NCBI GenBank assembly: GCA_022766795.1
Contig: JALEPE010000049.1
Coordinates: 1-5,144 of the forward strand
Direction of reading: 5' to 3'
DNA length: 5,144 nucleotides
From: Helicobacter sp.
Lineage (GTDB): Bacteria; Campylobacterota; Campylobacteria; Campylobacterales; Helicobacteraceae
Every line of letters starts with the position of its first letter. The stretch's first letter is position 1. Shown in pieces: positions 4,475-5,144 of the stretch. The notes under the pieces were generated by a model. The model worked only from the letters and a program-made list of their open reading frames with translations. It was not told the origin of the DNA and searched no databases. Position numbers and translations under genes: made by a program.

Positions 4475-5144
4475 ATGCATTTAAAAATTCTAGGTTTTGA
4501 CATAGGGGTTACAAGCATTGGTTGGGCTTTTGTAGAGGGAGAGGAACTAAAAGATTGTGGAGTGAGAATCTTTACCAAAGCAGAGAATCCAAAAAATGGT
4601 GATTCACTTGCCGCACCGCGTAGAGAAGCACGAAGCACAAGGCGCAGATTGGCACGGAGAAAAGCTAGACTAAATGCAATTAAAAGGTTGCTTTGCGAAG
4701 AGTTTGGGCTAAATTTAAACGATTATCTTGCAAATGATGGGGAACTACCAAAGGCATATGAGACAACTAAAGATACCAAAAGTCCCTATGAATTGCGCAC
4801 CTTAGCTTTAGAGCAAAAGTTAGAGTCTAAAGAGTTAGCTCGGGCAATTTTACACATTGCAAAACATCGTGGCTATGGGAATAAACATGCAAAAACAGAA
4901 AGCGATAAAGATTCTAAAAAGGTGTTAAGCGCGATTAAAACCAATGCAGCAGCTATGAAAGACAAGTATCAAAGTGTGGGCGAATATCTCTATAAAGAAT
5001 TTTATCAAAAAGAAAGATATGAGAAAAAAGGTAACACTCCAACAAAAGAATTTAAAAATGTGCGCAATAAGGGAGAAAATTATGAACATTGCGTGGCGCA
5101 AGAACAGGTAAGGGCAGAGTTAGAGTTGATTTTTCAAAAGCAAA
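4475..5144 (+). CDS. cas9: Type II-C CRISPR-associated endonuclease Cas9, N-terminal part (runs off window)
   Basis: The frame is open from ATG 4475 to the window end, giving the first 223 residues of a protein expected to be about 1000 long. Cas9 is the crRNA/tracrRNA-guided nuclease that cuts both strands of invading DNA. The start is clear: ILGFDIGVTSIGWAF (5-19) is the RuvC-I motif with catalytic Asp9, equivalent to D8 of C. jejuni Cas9. The arginine-rich bridge helix follows (49-72), with RR, RRR and RR clusters ending in ARLNAIKRLL. Then come SPYELR (103-108), ILHIAKHRGY (125-134) and YQSVGEYLYKEFYQKE (165-180), all close to C. jejuni Cas9, and VRNKGENYEHCVAQEQ (196-211), resembling its VRNKKESYERCIAQ. 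These lie in the REC lobe. The ribosome-binding site is weak (GTGGGG, 5 bases before the ATG), and an in-frame GTG one codon earlier is possible. RuvC-II, HNH, RuvC-III and the PAM-interacting domain lie beyond the window. Confidence 0.93.
   Translation, partial: MHLKILGFDIGVTSIGWAFVEGEELKDCGVRIFTKAENPKNGDSLAAPRREARSTRRRLARRKARLNAIKRLLCEEFGLNLNDYLANDGELPKAYETTKDTKSPYELRTLALEQKLESKELARAILHIAKHRGYGNKHAKTESDKDSKKVLSAIKTNAAAMKDKYQSVGEYLYKEFYQKERYEKKGNTPTKEFKNVRNKGENYEHCVAQEQVRAELELIFQKQ

Noticed and set aside
4384..4638. Minus-strand frame opposite the start of cas9
   Set aside because: It lies antisense to a clear RuvC-I motif and bridge helix and has no recognisable protein features: a shadow frame.
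1..5144. CRISPR array, tRNA, rRNA or insertion sequence
   Set aside because: No regularly spaced repeats, cloverleaf sequences, rRNA-like stretches, transposase motifs or flanking inverted repeats were found on either strand.

Overview
The window reads as chromosomal DNA of a Campylobacterota (epsilonproteobacterial) species, most likely a non-pylori, enterohepatic-type Helicobacter. Four things point there: low G+C with A/T-rich intergenic DNA; TATAAT-type -10 boxes without clear -35 boxes; the gene order secG-frr-pyrE-RDD protein, which I recall as the H. pylori HP1255-HP1258 order; and the start of a small type II-C Cas9 closely resembling that of Campylobacter jejuni. A leuA end is also present, and H. 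pylori, as far as I recall, has no leucine biosynthesis. I cannot name the species.

Layout. Positions 1-193 hold the end of leuA (2-isopropylmalate synthase). After 16 bases comes a GT10 (fucosyltransferase-type) glycosyltransferase, 210-1190, with an uninterrupted run of 12 G inside its coding region. In this read the gene is in frame (ON). One G more or fewer gives a stop within a few codons, so this is a probable phase-variable surface-sugar switch. Two minus-strand genes follow. One (1261-1443) encodes a 60-residue Ser/Thr/Gln-rich protein ending in CPVCG, whose stop codon lies in the loop of its own terminator hairpin. The other (1553-2125) looks like the remnant of a NERD-domain/UvrD-type helicase from which nearly all helicase motifs are gone.

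From a divergent promoter region at about 2130-2274, the plus strand carries a compact housekeeping operon: secG (protein export), frr (ribosome recycling), pyrE (pyrimidine synthesis) and an RDD-family membrane protein, with gaps of 8-18 bases. After a 125-base gap with a weak terminator-like hairpin and a strong TATAAT box, a cas9 reading frame starts at 4475 and runs off the window end. No CRISPR repeat, tracrRNA or other cas gene is visible here.

The housekeeping operon is ordinary. The accessory interest lies in the G12 switch, the unusual small CPVCG protein, the gutted NERD/helicase gene and the cas9 locus beside the operon.
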